Shown: in pieces, positions 1 to 8,826 of the stretch
Layout: the number at the start of each line of letters is the position of its first letter
How positions within the stretch are numbered: position 1 is the first letter of the stretch
Assembly: GCA_963801715.1 (NCBI GenBank)
Contig: CAWDGB010000010.1
Span: 124,001 to 188,000, forward strand
Reading direction: 5' to 3'
DNA from: CAVVJA01 sp963801715
GTDB lineage: Bacteria > Actinomycetota > Actinomycetes > Mycobacteriales > Jatrophihabitantaceae
Length of the DNA stretch: 64,000 nucleotides
Translations under genes and position numbers: made by a program
Notes under the pieces: generated by a model
Told to the model about the DNA's origin: nothing
The model's input: only the letters and a program-made list of their open reading frames with translations
The model's database searches: none

Positions 1-95
1 ACTCGCTGCTCACCCAGGAGGAGCGCGAGGCCAACGAGTACATGATGATCTGCGTGGGCCGGGCACTGTCTGATCGATTGGAGCTCGACCTGTGA
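1..95 (+). CDS. C-terminal end of a 2Fe-2S ferredoxin reductase (partial)
   Basis: Only the last 30 codons are present; the frame is open from the left edge to TGA at 93-95. The tail has a MMICVGRA segment and ends LELDL. This resembles the end of the plant-type 2Fe-2S domain of phthalate dioxygenase reductase/VanB-like enzymes, where the last cluster cysteine sits in such a segment (family knowledge). It ends 22 bp before a VanA-like Rieske oxygenase on the same strand, so it probably passes electrons from NAD(P)H to that oxygenase. It is the only reductase candidate for the five Rieske proteins in the window. The match rests on a short tail. Confidence 0.6.
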   Translation, partial: SLLTQEEREANEYMMICVGRALSDRLELDL

Positions 96-117
96 ACGGC
101 TCGGGAAACGGTGTGCG

Positions 118-1161
118 GTGAAGGCATCGCTTGGACGGGAGAACTACCCGCTCAACTGTTGGTATGTCGCGGCGACCAGCGACGAGGTAGCTGCGTCGCT
201 TCTTGCGAGACAGCTGCTCGATCGGCGAGTGGTCCTGTTCCGGCAGTCCACCGGCGAGATCGCCGCCCTCGACGACCGGTGCGCGCACCGCGCAGTACCG
301 CTCTCGATGGGTTCGCTCGTCGACGATCAGGTCGTGTGCGCCTATCACGGCTTTACCTATGCGTCGACCGGCGCTTGCGTGCGGGTGCCGTCCCAGACGC
401 ATGTCCCGTACGGCGCCCGGGTACGCAGCTACCCGGTTCGCGAGCAGCCTCCGTTCGTCTGGGTGTGGTTGGGGAATGTCGCCCGGAGCAGGAGCGTCGA
501 GCCGCCCGATGTACCGGAGCTGCGGGAGTCGGGCTGGACGACGCTGGGCGGATCGCTGCAGATGGCCGCCAACTACATGCTGCTGCACGACAACGCGCTC
601 GACCGCACCCATTTCCCGTATGTCCACCCGCACCGGATCCATCGCGGCTACGTTGAGGACCCGCCTCCGCTTCGGATCGAGGTCGCCGAGACAACGGTGT
701 CCTACACCCGCACCTTCGCCCCGGCTCCGTTGGCCGATTGGCAGCACGAGGCGACCGGGTTGGCTGCGGATCGCACGTACACCCAGCGAGAGACAGGCAC
801 GTTTGTGTCACCGGCGCTGCACGTCGACGAGATGGACATTCTTGGTCCGGAAGGGGATTCGCACGTCTTCCGCGGCATGTTCATCCGGGCCTTCACGCCG
901 ATCGATCCCGCGCACACGATGATCATTTGGCGGGCCGCGCGCAACTACGCCCTCGACGATGAGTCGGTCACCGAACGGTTGCGCGAGGTCTATGAAGGCA
1001 CGATGGTCGAAGATCGACCGCTACTGGAGACGATCCAGGCCACGGCGCCGGATTCCATCGGCAGTGGCGTCAGCGCGGCGGCGGATGCCGCGGCGATTCG
1101 TGCCTACCAGATCGTCGACGCCTTGCTCTCCGAGGAGCGCGTACGGTCCAGCACCCGCTGA
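118..1161 (+). CDS. Rieske [2Fe-2S] aromatic-ring/demethylase-type oxygenase (VanA-like)
   Basis: A 347-residue protein starting at GTG. The Rieske centre is C55-x-H57 and C74-x2-H77, and the mononuclear iron site is D162-x2-H165-x4-H170 inside HDNALDRTHFPYVH. Size and motif order fit single-subunit VanA/phthalate dioxygenase-like oxygenases, which hydroxylate or O-demethylate aromatic or alicyclic acids in the cytosol with a separate reductase. The reductase tail lies just upstream, so the pair looks like one two-component enzyme. The substrate cannot be inferred. The gene ends shortly before a palindromic repeat at 1197-1241, beyond which the next gene runs towards it. Confidence 0.88.
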   Translation: MKASLGRENYPLNCWYVAATSDEVAASLLARQLLDRRVVLFRQSTGEIAALDDRCAHRAVPLSMGSLVDDQVVCAYHGFTYASTGACVRVPSQTHVPYGARVRSYPVREQPPFVWVWLGNVARSRSVEPPDVPELRESGWTTLGGSLQMAANYMLLHDNALDRTHFPYVHPHRIHRGYVEDPPPLRIEVAETTVSYTRTFAPAPLADWQHEATGLAADRTYTQRETGTFVSPALHVDEMDILGPEGDSHVFRGMFIRAFTPIDPAHTMIIWRAARNYALDDESVTERLREVYEGTMVEDRPLLETIQATAPDSIGSGVSAAADAAAIRAYQIVDALLSEERVRSSTR

Positions 1162-1196
1162 CCACTCCCGCCCGGTGCGCTCCCGGTCAGGGGCGA

Positions 1197-1241
1197 TGAT
1201 CTTGGACTTACAGTCGCCTGAGGGCATTAAGTCTAAGATCA
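1197..1241. repeat. Dispersed palindromic element, copy 1
   Basis: Left arm TGATCTTGGACTTA, a 17-nt variable loop, right arm TAAGTCTAAGATCA with one mismatch. It lies between two convergent genes. The same arm sequence occurs four more times in the window. It could fold as a bidirectional terminator, but the conserved stem sequence suggests a dispersed repeat or a protein-binding site. Confidence 0.85.
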
Positions 1242-1258
1242 CGAAGGAGTCTCTGGGC

Positions 1259-2083
1259 TCATGTCCCGCGGGCTGCGGCGAGCACGGCGCGCGCACCTTC
1301 GGCCATCCGCCCCGCCGCCTCGTCCGGCGGTAGTTTGTCCAGCTCGAGTGAGATCACTTCGATCGAGACGGGCACATCGACGCCCATCCCGTCCAGGGTG
1401 CGGATGAATCCGACCAGGTCGAACTCACCCTGACCGGGCACGACCCGGTAACTGGTGCAATCGGTGTAGTAGTCGGCCTCCCGGCGGGTTAGTGGACCGT
1501 CGTTGAGTTGCACATCGATGACTCGGTCGCCGGGCACACTCGCCAATTGGTCGTCCGTGCCGCGGAAATGGTGCCACGCGTCGACGCATAGCCCACCGTT
1601 GTCCGCGCCCGCGGTGCGCACGATGTCCCACGCGCTGACCGCGTCGGGGATATTGCTCATCTCCGGCAGGTACTCGATGGCCGCCCGGGTGCCGCGGTCA
1701 TCAAGCCAGCGACAGACGCGCGCGAACCCTTCGGCGGCGTCGTCCAGATCGCCTTCGTAGGGTCCGATTACCTGCACGTGGTGCGGTGGTCCGAATGCCT
1801 CGACCATTCGGTCGATCGTGTCGAGGCTCTGCAAATACTGCTTATGGGCGGCACCGGTAGATGCCCAACCGCGCACGGCCTCGTACTCGACGACGCGCTG
1901 ATCATGCTCGGCCAGGACATCGCTCAGCTGGGCGTTGCTCAGTCCCTGGGCGCACAACCGCTCGTACTCGGCGATCTTGAGACCGATCCCGGAGAATCCG
2001 GCGGACGCTGCGGCATGGACACGATCGCGGAACGGGGCGTGGCGAATGCTGTAGTGGCTCAGCACGAGTTCGCCAGATGTCAT
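1259..2083 (-). CDS. Sugar phosphate isomerase/epimerase-like TIM-barrel protein
   Basis: A 274-residue protein whose ATG overlaps the stop of the upstream SDR (ATGA at 2080-2083), so the two are coupled. It has the xylose-isomerase-like barrel pattern: an IEYLPE strand with a metal-ligand-type Glu, then CVDAWHHFRG with Asp and His, VQLNDG, and a C-terminal SIEVIS Glu. These acidic/His positions usually bind a divalent metal in this superfamily. Members act as isomerases, epimerases or lyases on sugars and on inositol or shikimate-type rings. The longer frame extending to 2590 is antisense shadow over the SDR. The substrate is unknown. Confidence 0.8.
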   Translation of the reverse strand: MTSGELVLSHYSIRHAPFRDRVHAAASAGFSGIGLKIAEYERLCAQGLSNAQLSDVLAEHDQRVVEYEAVRGWASTGAAHKQYLQSLDTIDRMVEAFGPPHHVQVIGPYEGDLDDAAEGFARVCRWLDDRGTRAAIEYLPEMSNIPDAVSAWDIVRTAGADNGGLCVDAWHHFRGTDDQLASVPGDRVIDVQLNDGPLTRREADYYTDCTSYRVVPGQGEFDLVGFIRTLDGMGVDVPVSIEVISLELDKLPPDEAAGRMAEGARAVLAAARGT

Positions 2084-2847
2084 ATGGCGGTCTCGCCGCC
2101 GTCGGCGACCAGAAGTGTGCCGGTGATGAAGCTGGCCTCGTCGGAGAGCAGGAAGCACACCGGGGCTGCAATCTCCTCCGGCTCGGCCACGCGCTTTTGC
2201 AGATTGCTCTGCCCGAATGCCGCCGCTCCCTTCTCGATACTGCCGGCCCGCTCGATCATGATTGGCTCTGTCATTCCGGTGCGAACCCGACCCGGCGCGA
2301 CCGTGTTCACCCGGATGTCCGGCGCGACCTCGCGGGCCAGCTGCCGCGAGAACGCCATGATCGCTCCCTTGGCCGCGCCGTAGGGGACGTTGTTGGCTTG
2401 GCCGACGAGCGCAGCCACGGACGCAACATTGACGATGGACCCGGCGCCTTGTGCGCGCATCACCGGCACGATCTCCCGGCAGACCAGGAAGGTCCCACCG
2501 GCGTGGACCGTCATCATCCGTTGCCACTGTTCGAACGACCAGTCGCCGATGGGCGCGAACTCGGCATGCCCCGCGGCGTTGAAAAGGCAATCTATCGACC
2601 CGAGTTGCTCCCGCGCGGCATTTACCGCGATCTTCACGGCGGTCTCGTCGGCTACGTCGAGCTCCAGCGCGATGGCGCCGTCGAGGTCCGCCGCCGTCGC
2701 CTGGGCCCGGCCCGCGTCCATGTCGGCGACGGCGACCCGGCCGCCTTCCGCCGTGAACCGCTGAGCGACGGCGCGCGCCAGCCCGGACGCGCCGCCGGTC
2801 GCGAAGAGAACCTTTCCCTCGAAGCGCGCGCCTCCGGCTACGGTCAT
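2080..2847 (-). CDS. Short-chain dehydrogenase/reductase (SDR)
   Basis: A 255-residue classical SDR. It has a TGGASGLA cofactor loop near the N-terminus, the Ser of the triad in NVASVAALVG, YGAAK as the Y-x3-K pair, and a C-terminal LVADGG segment. The ATG at 2847 is preferred to the in-frame codon at 2892 because AGGA lies about 8 nt upstream. It would oxidise or reduce an alcohol/ketone with NAD(P). It is coupled by a 4-bp overlap to the isomerase-like gene and runs divergently from the gene at 2925. A perfect 14-bp palindrome lies between the two. Confidence 0.88.
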   Translation of the reverse strand: MTVAGGARFEGKVLFATGGASGLARAVAQRFTAEGGRVAVADMDAGRAQATAADLDGAIALELDVADETAVKIAVNAAREQLGSIDCLFNAAGHAEFAPIGDWSFEQWQRMMTVHAGGTFLVCREIVPVMRAQGAGSIVNVASVAALVGQANNVPYGAAKGAIMAFSRQLAREVAPDIRVNTVAPGRVRTGMTEPIMIERAGSIEKGAAAFGQSNLQKRVAEPEEIAAPVCFLLSDEASFITGTLLVADGGETAI

Positions 2848-2872
2848 CGCAGGTTTCCTGCCTTCTCGAGTT

Positions 2873-2886
2873 ACTAGCATGCTAGT
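2873..2886. promoter_or_regulatory. Perfect palindrome, possible operator
   Basis: ACTAGCATGCTAGT is a perfect 14-bp palindrome in the 77-bp gap between divergent genes (SDR start 2847, next start 2925). Position and symmetry suit a dimeric repressor. No regulator gene is adjacent, so the binding protein is unknown. Confidence 0.4.
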
Positions 2887-2924
2887 CCACAAACAGTCGC
2901 CAGGCCGACATCCGAGGAGAGGTC

Positions 2925-3251
2925 ATGACCGACGAACCAGCGGTCTACCTGCACGTGAAGATCCAGCTTGTGCGCGGCAAATACACCCTGTTCGCCAAGA
3001 CGATGGCGGAGATGGCGCCGGTGCTCGAGGACAACGGCTGGCATCTGGTCGTTGCCCTTTCCCCCGCCATCGGCCGGCTCAACGCCGTGTACCACGTGTG
3101 GCGGGTGCCGTCGCCGAACAGCGTGCTGAGCGCTCTGGACGTGGTGCGAGGGCATCCCGACGCCCGGCGCTGGCATGACGCCTTCGCTGAGTCCGTGCAG
3201 GACGAGGCGCTGGAGCTCGTGCGGCCGACGACCTACTCTCGCGTGCCGTGA
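2925..3251 (+). CDS. NIPSNAP-like small alpha/beta-barrel protein
   Basis: A 108-residue soluble protein with a strong AGGAG site just before ATG. The pattern (LHVKIQLVRGKY, a helix, NGWHLVVALSP, a central VYHVWRVP strand, then a charged helix) suggests a dimeric alpha/beta-barrel of the NIPSNAP/ABM type. Such proteins are often found beside catabolic enzymes; many have no known reaction. It runs divergently from the SDR/isomerase pair and may share its palindromic operator. The family assignment is tentative. Confidence 0.55.
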   Translation: MTDEPAVYLHVKIQLVRGKYTLFAKTMAEMAPVLEDNGWHLVVALSPAIGRLNAVYHVWRVPSPNSVLSALDVVRGHPDARRWHDAFAESVQDEALELVRPTTYSRVP

Positions 3252-3255
3252 GCGG

Positions 3256-3715
3256 TCACCGACCGACGACTGCGTAGGTGGCCATCACCAGCTTCTCCGT
3301 GCTGACTCGGTCATGGAGCAGATCCCGCGCAGCGTCGACGAGTTCCGCTATCCCTTCGCGCTGCACCGCAGCAAGTGCCACGGCGAAGGCCCGACTCGCT
3401 CGCTCATAGGTCTCGACGACGTCCGCGAGATGCAGGCTGTGCTGCGGACCGTCGTCGAAGGCGGCCAGCGCGGCGGTGAGCTCAACGCTGGGAATTCGGG
3501 CGTTGACTGCCTTCGCATACTCGATCAGGGCCGCCGTCTCGTCGACTCATCCACGCGATTTCATGCGCTGCGCGCACCGCCGCGTTGCGTAACACGGTCT
3601 CGGCCATCGCCACGCGAACCTGCAGCGTCTCGTCGGTTAGGGCAGGTAATACGGCGTCGACGAGGTCTTGGCAGACATCGGCGATGAGCTGATCGGTCGT
3701 GGGTCGGGAGATCAC
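3256..3715 (-). CDS. DUF6285-like protein, frameshifted
   Basis: GTG at 3715 overlaps the stop of the upstream phosphotransferase (GTGA). The N-terminal frame reads LIADVCQDLVDAVLPAL and continues to AHEIAWM. One extra base near 3541 then shifts the frame, which continues VDETAALIEYAKAV and ends in VVGR at TGA 3256-3258. Restored length is about 152 residues. The helix-rich N-terminus matches the N-terminal part of the fused kinase at 38904 (LWRCVADTLQTVVLPAL), so I call both DUF6285-like. The role is unknown; its constant partner is an APH-type kinase. The break is probably an insertion error. Confidence 0.6.
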
Positions 3716-4735
3716 GAACCAACTCCTCGTCTACCGGCGCTAATTCGAGTGTCGCGGTCGCAAATCGAGAGAAACATGTCGTGCTGGTGCGAGATTGCGT
3801 TGATCAGGTAGCTCGCGAGGATGCCGGGATGCTGATTGTTCGCGACGGCGTCGGCGGCGTCGACCAACTGCGCGTACAGCGTGGCCATGCCGATGATCAG
3901 GAAGTAGTCGACGACGTCCGGGTTGATCTGCTCCTCGGTCATGCCGGTCGCGGCGCGATAGCGAGCAGGAAAGCGCTCTGGATCGGCCCAGTACACGTTC
4001 GGCAGCAGCGGGATCTGGTTGTAGTAGCCGAGGTCCTCGCGAGGGTCGCCGATGTGTGCGAATTCCCAGTCGATGACGATCGGCGGCGCAGACTCGCCGA
4101 TCAGGACGTTCGACGGTTGACAGTCGCCGTGGACGAGTGCCAGTGGGACCGGGGGCGGACGGTGTCCGGCCGCCCACCACGTGCACGTATCTCAATATCG
4201 GCGCGACGGACGGATGCGAAGCGGCCACCTGGTCGTATGTTGCCAGCACGCCATCGATATATGACGTCCAATCCGGCGGTCGGGTCATGCGCTCCGGCAG
4301 CGGGTCGAGCCGGCTACCGTGAATCGTCGCGACGATGTCCACGAACAGGTCGGACAGCGGCCCGATGCCGTCGTCCTCGGCCAGCATCGCCTGCAGCGAA
4401 GTGGCATCGACGCTATCCATCACGATGCACTTGGCGCCCAGATAGTCGCCGGACGAGTCGTACCACCGAATGGGTGCTGTCGCGACCGAGTTGAGACTAG
4501 GCAGCGCGCGAAGCAGCTCCCACTCCGCGTCCCGGTCGCTGACGAACACGCCGCTGCCAGCGGGCGGGTCACCGCGGAGGATGAGCGTCTCCTCACGGCC
4601 GTCGGCCCACCGAACGCTGGCGCGCGCACTGATCCGGCTGTATCCGCCGCTGATCGGTTGATATGAGACCACGTGCGCGCCCCGGCCCGGCTCGACGTCG
4701 GCCAGGAAGCGTTCGAGCCGCTCGATCATGTCCAT
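3712..4735 (-). CDS. Aminoglycoside phosphotransferase-family small-molecule kinase, frameshifted
   Basis: ATG at 4735 is chosen over TTG at 4741. The N-lobe is intact (SYQPISGGYSR, then a strand with ETLILRGD). The frame breaks near 4180 by one extra base; the next frame continues WAAGHRPPPVPLALVHGDCQPSN. HGDCQPSN is the catalytic loop and IDWEFAHIGDP the metal-binding segment of APH kinases. The end overlaps the DUF6285-like gene by 4 bp. Restored length is about 340 residues, normal for the family. Relatives in acyl-CoA catabolic loci are often annotated as kinases without known substrate. Confidence 0.75.
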
Positions 4736-4754
4736 GGGCAACTGCGGGCTCTCT

Positions 4755-5630
4755 CTAGAAAGTGACCAGTGCGGGATCGACAGCAGTGAGGTGATGAAAC
4801 TCGTTGAGTGTGTGGATCACCCGGCGTCCGTACCGCGCCCGGACCTGGCTGACCGAAGCGTGCGCCGGCCGGAAGAACATGTCCTCGTCCAGGCCCAGGA
4901 TATGACCGAGGTAGGCATTGATGACGCCTCCGTGACACACGATCGCCAGGTGCACCCCGCCGTGAAGCGCCAGTATTCCCTCGACGACGGTCACCACTCG
5001 ATGCCGGAACTCTTCGCTGCCTTCCGAGAAAGGCGAGACGTCCCAACGCCGCTCTTGGACGAAGCGTTCCTCCACCCCGTGCCACATGACGGGCGGCAAG
5101 ATGTCCTCGAGCCGGACGCCGTCCGGGACGTCACGGTAGGTTTCCACCTCCCGCAACTCCGGATAGACCACGGGCTCCAATCCATGCGGCGCCGCGATGT
5201 GACGGGCCGTCTCCGACGCCCGAACCAGATGGCTGCAGAGCACGGCATCGAGGGGCGCATCGGCGAAGGCCGCACCGACCGCCGCGGCCTGTCGCCGACC
5301 GAGGTCCGAGAGCGGCGGATCCGTCCATAGCGCCGGCGTGAAGGACCCGCTGGGAATGTCCTGCTTGCCATGGCGCACGAACGAGAGCGTGACGACGCCG
5401 GGCTGATTGGTGAGGAACGGGCGATCCAGCGACGTGGGAGATGGGGGTGCAGCCGGCGGCCTGCGTGGCGGCGACGGTGTCGAGGGCGAGGCCGGAAGCG
5501 GGGTGCGGCTGCATAGCGGCTGATCGTATGGCACGTGTGAGAGCTGGATGCGCCTTGTGTCTTCGGTCCAGAACTGTTGCCCCCCGCCCGAGGCCACGGC
5601 GATAATCCGGGTCACGTGACGTAGTTTCAC
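4755..5630 (-). CDS. Histidine phosphatase (phosphoglycerate mutase-like)
   Basis: The core carries FVRHGKQD, with the phospho-accepting His in RHG, a conserved Arg in SHLVRASETA, an acid/base Glu in LREVETYRD, and the second catalytic His in VCHGGV. This is a complete branch-1 histidine phosphatase of about 215 residues. The first 78 residues are proline-rich and unlike the family, so the real start may be later; GTG at 5534 is one in-frame choice. ATG at 5630 is only the longest frame. The substrate could be a phosphorylated sugar, nucleotide or CoA derivative. Confidence 0.7.
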   Translation of the reverse strand: MKLRHVTRIIAVASGGGQQFWTEDTRRIQLSHVPYDQPLCSRTPLPASPSTPSPPRRPPAAPPSPTSLDRPFLTNQPGVVTLSFVRHGKQDIPSGSFTPALWTDPPLSDLGRRQAAAVGAAFADAPLDAVLCSHLVRASETARHIAAPHGLEPVVYPELREVETYRDVPDGVRLEDILPPVMWHGVEERFVQERRWDVSPFSEGSEEFRHRVVTVVEGILALHGGVHLAIVCHGGVINAYLGHILGLDEDMFFRPAHASVSQVRARYGRRVIHTLNEFHHLTAVDPALVTF

Positions 5631-5661
5631 AACACGGAGTTCTCTATCTAGGAGACACGCG

Positions 5662-6790
5662 ATGGTCTACATCCCACATCGCGGCGACCTGCCGGCGCGG
5701 ATCGGTCCAGGTGTGCCGCTCATCCCCGACATCGGACCGGCTCAACTCGATTCATCGGTCTACACCGACCCCGCTCGGTTCGAACAGGAGCGACGAAAGG
5801 TCCTCAACCGCAGCTGGCAGATCGTCTGTCGATCCGAAGAAATTCCGAATACCGGCGATCACGTCGTCTGGGAGGGACAGGGCGAGACGATCGTCATCAG
5901 TCGGCGTCGAGACGGCGGGGTGAGCGGCTTCCACAACGTCTGCCAGCATCGCGGAGCCCGCATCGTCCCTGAGTCGGGCAAGGCAGCTCGTCGATTCACC
6001 TGCCGCTGGCACAGCTGGAGCTACGACCTCGAGGGCACCGTCGTCGGCGTGCCGGACCGCGAGGACTTCGACGAGAAGGCCCTCGAGGGGCTGTGTGCGC
6101 CTGCCGGTCGAGTGCGGGGAGTGGGGCGGTTGGGTCTGGGCAGTGCTGGCCGGTCCCGGTGTCGCCCCACCGTTGCGGGATTGGATCGGCCCGGAGATAG
6201 CCGCAGATCTCGGTGTCTACCGCATGGAGGACATGGAGCTGCACGACAAACTGGTATGGGAACTTCCGGCCAACTGGAAGGTCGTCATCGACGGCTTCAA
6301 CGAGAACTATCACGCGGCCCATCTGCACACGATCTCGCCGCAGGACGTCAAGGACGGCCGGTTTAGCACGTATTTCGTCTTCGGGCGGAATGGGATGATG
6401 GTCGTCCCGTACAAGGGCGTGCTATCCGAGCTGATGCAGACCGCCGACCATCAGAGCCTGGCGATCTGCCACTACACGATCTTCCCAACCTCGGTGTTCA
6501 ACAACAATCCCAACCACATCCAGCTCTTCCGATCTGTGCCGCTAGCGGTCGACCGCACTCGCTTCGAGGTGTGGGAACTCTGGTACAAGGACGGCGATGA
6601 CGAGTATCTGGAGAAGGTCGGCGCGCACTGGGAGCGGCTGAAGGGCGTCGTCCAGGAAGACGTGGACATCTACCAGGAGTGGGCGGCGGCAAGCCGATCA
6701 ACGGCCTACACGCGCAACATCTTCAACAACCGTGAGTGCAAGATCACCCACTTCCACCAAGTCGTGCAAGACATGCTCGACGCCGACTGA
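5662..6790 (+). CDS. Rieske oxygenase alpha subunit, frameshifted
   Basis: ATG follows a TAGGAG site. The Rieske centre is C94-x-H96 and C114-x2-H117. The first frame runs to EALEGL near 6093; one extra base shifts it, and the next frame continues RLPVECGEWGGW. The iron site lies in DGFNENYHAAHLH and the protein ends HQVVQDMLDAD. Restored length is about 375 residues, normal for alpha subunits. It starts an operon of two Rieske proteins, SDR, PEP-utilising protein and SDR. No beta subunit is nearby, so it may be an alpha-only type or pair with the next Rieske protein. Confidence 0.82.
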
Positions 6791-6802
6791 GACGGGATCC
6801 CC

Positions 6803-7987
6803 ATGGCTGCCCCCCATTACGTCGCAGGAATCGACTTCAACCCGGCGGTGCGCCAGGACGCCTTTGACGTAATGGCGCGCCTGCTCGAGCACTACCGCAA
6901 CAAGTCGACCGATCAGGCACCGGAGCAATGGCACGAGCCAGTGCAGGCCTACCGGGACGCACAGCTGTGGGAGCGGGAGATGGCGGTGGTGCACGGAAAG
7001 GTGCCGCTGCCGCTCGCGCTGTCCTGCGAGCTACCCGACCCAGGCACATACAAGGCCATTGACGTCGCGGGCACCCCAGTGCTGATCACTCGGGACTCGG
7101 CCGGTGAGGTGCACGCGATGGTCAACGTCTGTCGGCATCGCGGATCCGAGATCATCGGCGAGGGCACCGGCAAGGCGCATCGGCTGACCTGCCCGTATCA
7201 CTCGTGGAGCTACGACCTGAAGGGCTGCCTGCTCGGTGTCTACGGCGAGGACACGTTCGGCGGGGTGGACAAGGACAGCATGAGCCTGCGTGCGCTGCCG
7301 GCTGCGGAGCGCGCGGGGCTGGTCTTCGTCTCTCTCGACCCCACGGCAACCATCGACCTGGACGAGTGGCTCGGCCCGGAGCTGATCATGTTGCTCGAGG
7401 CCATGGCGTTGGATCGGTGCTACCACTACTCGACGCGCACCCTCGACGGACCGAACTGGAAGGTCGTCATCGACGGCTACCTCGAGGGCTACCACTTCGC
7501 ATCGCTGCACCGGACCACGGTTTACCGGACGAATTTCTCCAACATGGCCGCCTTCGACAGGTGGGGACCGCATCAGCGCAACGCGTTCGCGTTGCGCCCG
7601 ATCGCAAACGCGGTTGACCTGCCGCGCGAGCAGTGGGATCCGGCGCTGTGCGTTGGGGCCATCTATTGGTTGTTCCCCGGGCTGGCTGTCGCCGGTGGCT
7701 GGCGATCCCAAGTCGTGGTGTCGCTGGTGCTACCGGGCGCAAGTTGGGACACGTCACATACTCAGCAGATCATGACACTGCGCCACGAGCCGCAGGACGA
7801 CGACGAGCGCAAGGCGGCGGCCCACACCCGCGACTGGTTCCACGACGTGGTCATGGACGAGGACTACGCCTGCGGCTACGGGGTGCAGCGGGGTTTGGCT
7901 GCCTTCGCCGACGAGGAATTCGTGTTCGGCCGTAACGAGCCGGGCGTCCAGCACTTTCACCGAGTCTTGAAGGAGATGGTCCCGTGA
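6803..7987 (+). CDS. Rieske oxygenase alpha subunit, second of a tandem pair
   Basis: A complete 394-residue protein starting 12 bp after the previous gene. Rieske ligands are C110, H112, C130 and H133 (CRHRGSE and CPYHSW). The catalytic iron site lies in DGYLEGYHFASLHR. An N-terminal segment of about 70 residues precedes the domain and resembles SnoaL/NTF2-like or helical lead sequences of some alpha subunits. Its GTGA overlap with the following SDR indicates tight coupling. The two tandem Rieske proteins differ in sequence, so they may form a hetero-oligomer or act on successive intermediates. Confidence 0.87.
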   Translation: MAAPHYVAGIDFNPAVRQDAFDVMARLLEHYRNKSTDQAPEQWHEPVQAYRDAQLWEREMAVVHGKVPLPLALSCELPDPGTYKAIDVAGTPVLITRDSAGEVHAMVNVCRHRGSEIIGEGTGKAHRLTCPYHSWSYDLKGCLLGVYGEDTFGGVDKDSMSLRALPAAERAGLVFVSLDPTATIDLDEWLGPELIMLLEAMALDRCYHYSTRTLDGPNWKVVIDGYLEGYHFASLHRTTVYRTNFSNMAAFDRWGPHQRNAFALRPIANAVDLPREQWDPALCVGAIYWLFPGLAVAGGWRSQVVVSLVLPGASWDTSHTQQIMTLRHEPQDDDERKAAAHTRDWFHDVVMDEDYACGYGVQRGLAAFADEEFVFGRNEPGVQHFHRVLKEMVP

Positions 7988-8826
7988 GCGGTGGCGGAAC
8001 GACGGACATCGACGAGGCCGTGATGCCATCGGGTGTTGCCGCAGCGCCGCTCTTGGACAAGCGGGTCGCGGTGATCACCGGCGGCTCGCGGGGGATCGGC
8101 CGTGGCATCGCCGAGAAGTTCCTCGCCGAAGGCGCCGCGGTCGTCATCGGCGGCAAGTCCCAGGACAAGGGCCTGCGGGCCATCGAGGAGATGGGCGTCG
8201 GCGACCGCGCGACGTTCCTGCAATGTGACGTCCGGCGGGAGGACGACGTCAACAACCTGGTCGACGAGGCGGCAAAGCGCTACGGGTCGGCCGACATTCT
8301 GGTCAACAACGCCGGAGGTAGCGACCGGTGGGCCCTGGTACACGAGCTGTCCGACGAGGCGTGGCAGAACGCCCTTGACCTGAATCTGAACGCTGTGTTC
8401 TGGGGCACCCGGCGGGCGCTCAAGTACATGCTCGACCGTGGGTGGGGCCGCATCATCAACATCTCCTCGGTGGAGGGCAAGCAAGCCAACAAGCCGGCGG
8501 TCAGCCACTACATCACGAACAAGCACGCGATCAACGGATTCACCAAGGCGGTTGCGCACGAGTACGGGCCTCGGGGCATCACGTGCAACGCGATCTGCCC
8601 AGGCGCGGTCGAGACGGACCTGATGATGGAGGCGGGGCCGACCGTCGCGGCGCAGGCCGGCATCACCTACGAGCAGTTCCTGGACAACTATGCGCAGGAA
8701 GCGGCGATCAAGCGGCTCAACACCGTCGAAGAGGTCGCGGCAATGGCGACGCTGCTGGCGAGCGAGGTCGGCGGTGGTATCACCGGCGCGTTGATCAACG
8801 TCGACGGCGGCACCTCGCAATGGTGA
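7984..8826 (+). CDS. Short-chain dehydrogenase/reductase (SDR)
   Basis: A 280-residue classical SDR starting at GTG inside the stop of the Rieske gene. It has ITGGSRGIGRG, VNNAGG, NISSVEGK with the catalytic Ser, and YITNK as Y-x3-K. The C-terminus is DGGTSQW. The SDR at 57570 shares the WGRIINISSVEGK block and a DGGTSPY end, so the two are paralogues. Following ring hydroxylation, the expected role is dehydrogenation of a hydroxylated intermediate. The downstream gene starts within its last codons. Confidence 0.9.
   Translation: MSGGGTTDIDEAVMPSGVAAAPLLDKRVAVITGGSRGIGRGIAEKFLAEGAAVVIGGKSQDKGLRAIEEMGVGDRATFLQCDVRREDDVNNLVDEAAKRYGSADILVNNAGGSDRWALVHELSDEAWQNALDLNLNAVFWGTRRALKYMLDRGWGRIINISSVEGKQANKPAVSHYITNKHAINGFTKAVAHEYGPRGITCNAICPGAVETDLMMEAGPTVAAQAGITYEQFLDNYAQEAAIKRLNTVEEVAAMATLLASEVGGGITGALINVDGGTSQW

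Noticed and set aside
1197..1241. Explaining the palindromes only as intrinsic terminators
   Set aside because: One copy lies between divergent genes and one between codirectional genes, there is no U-tract, and the arm sequence is conserved beyond what pairing requires.
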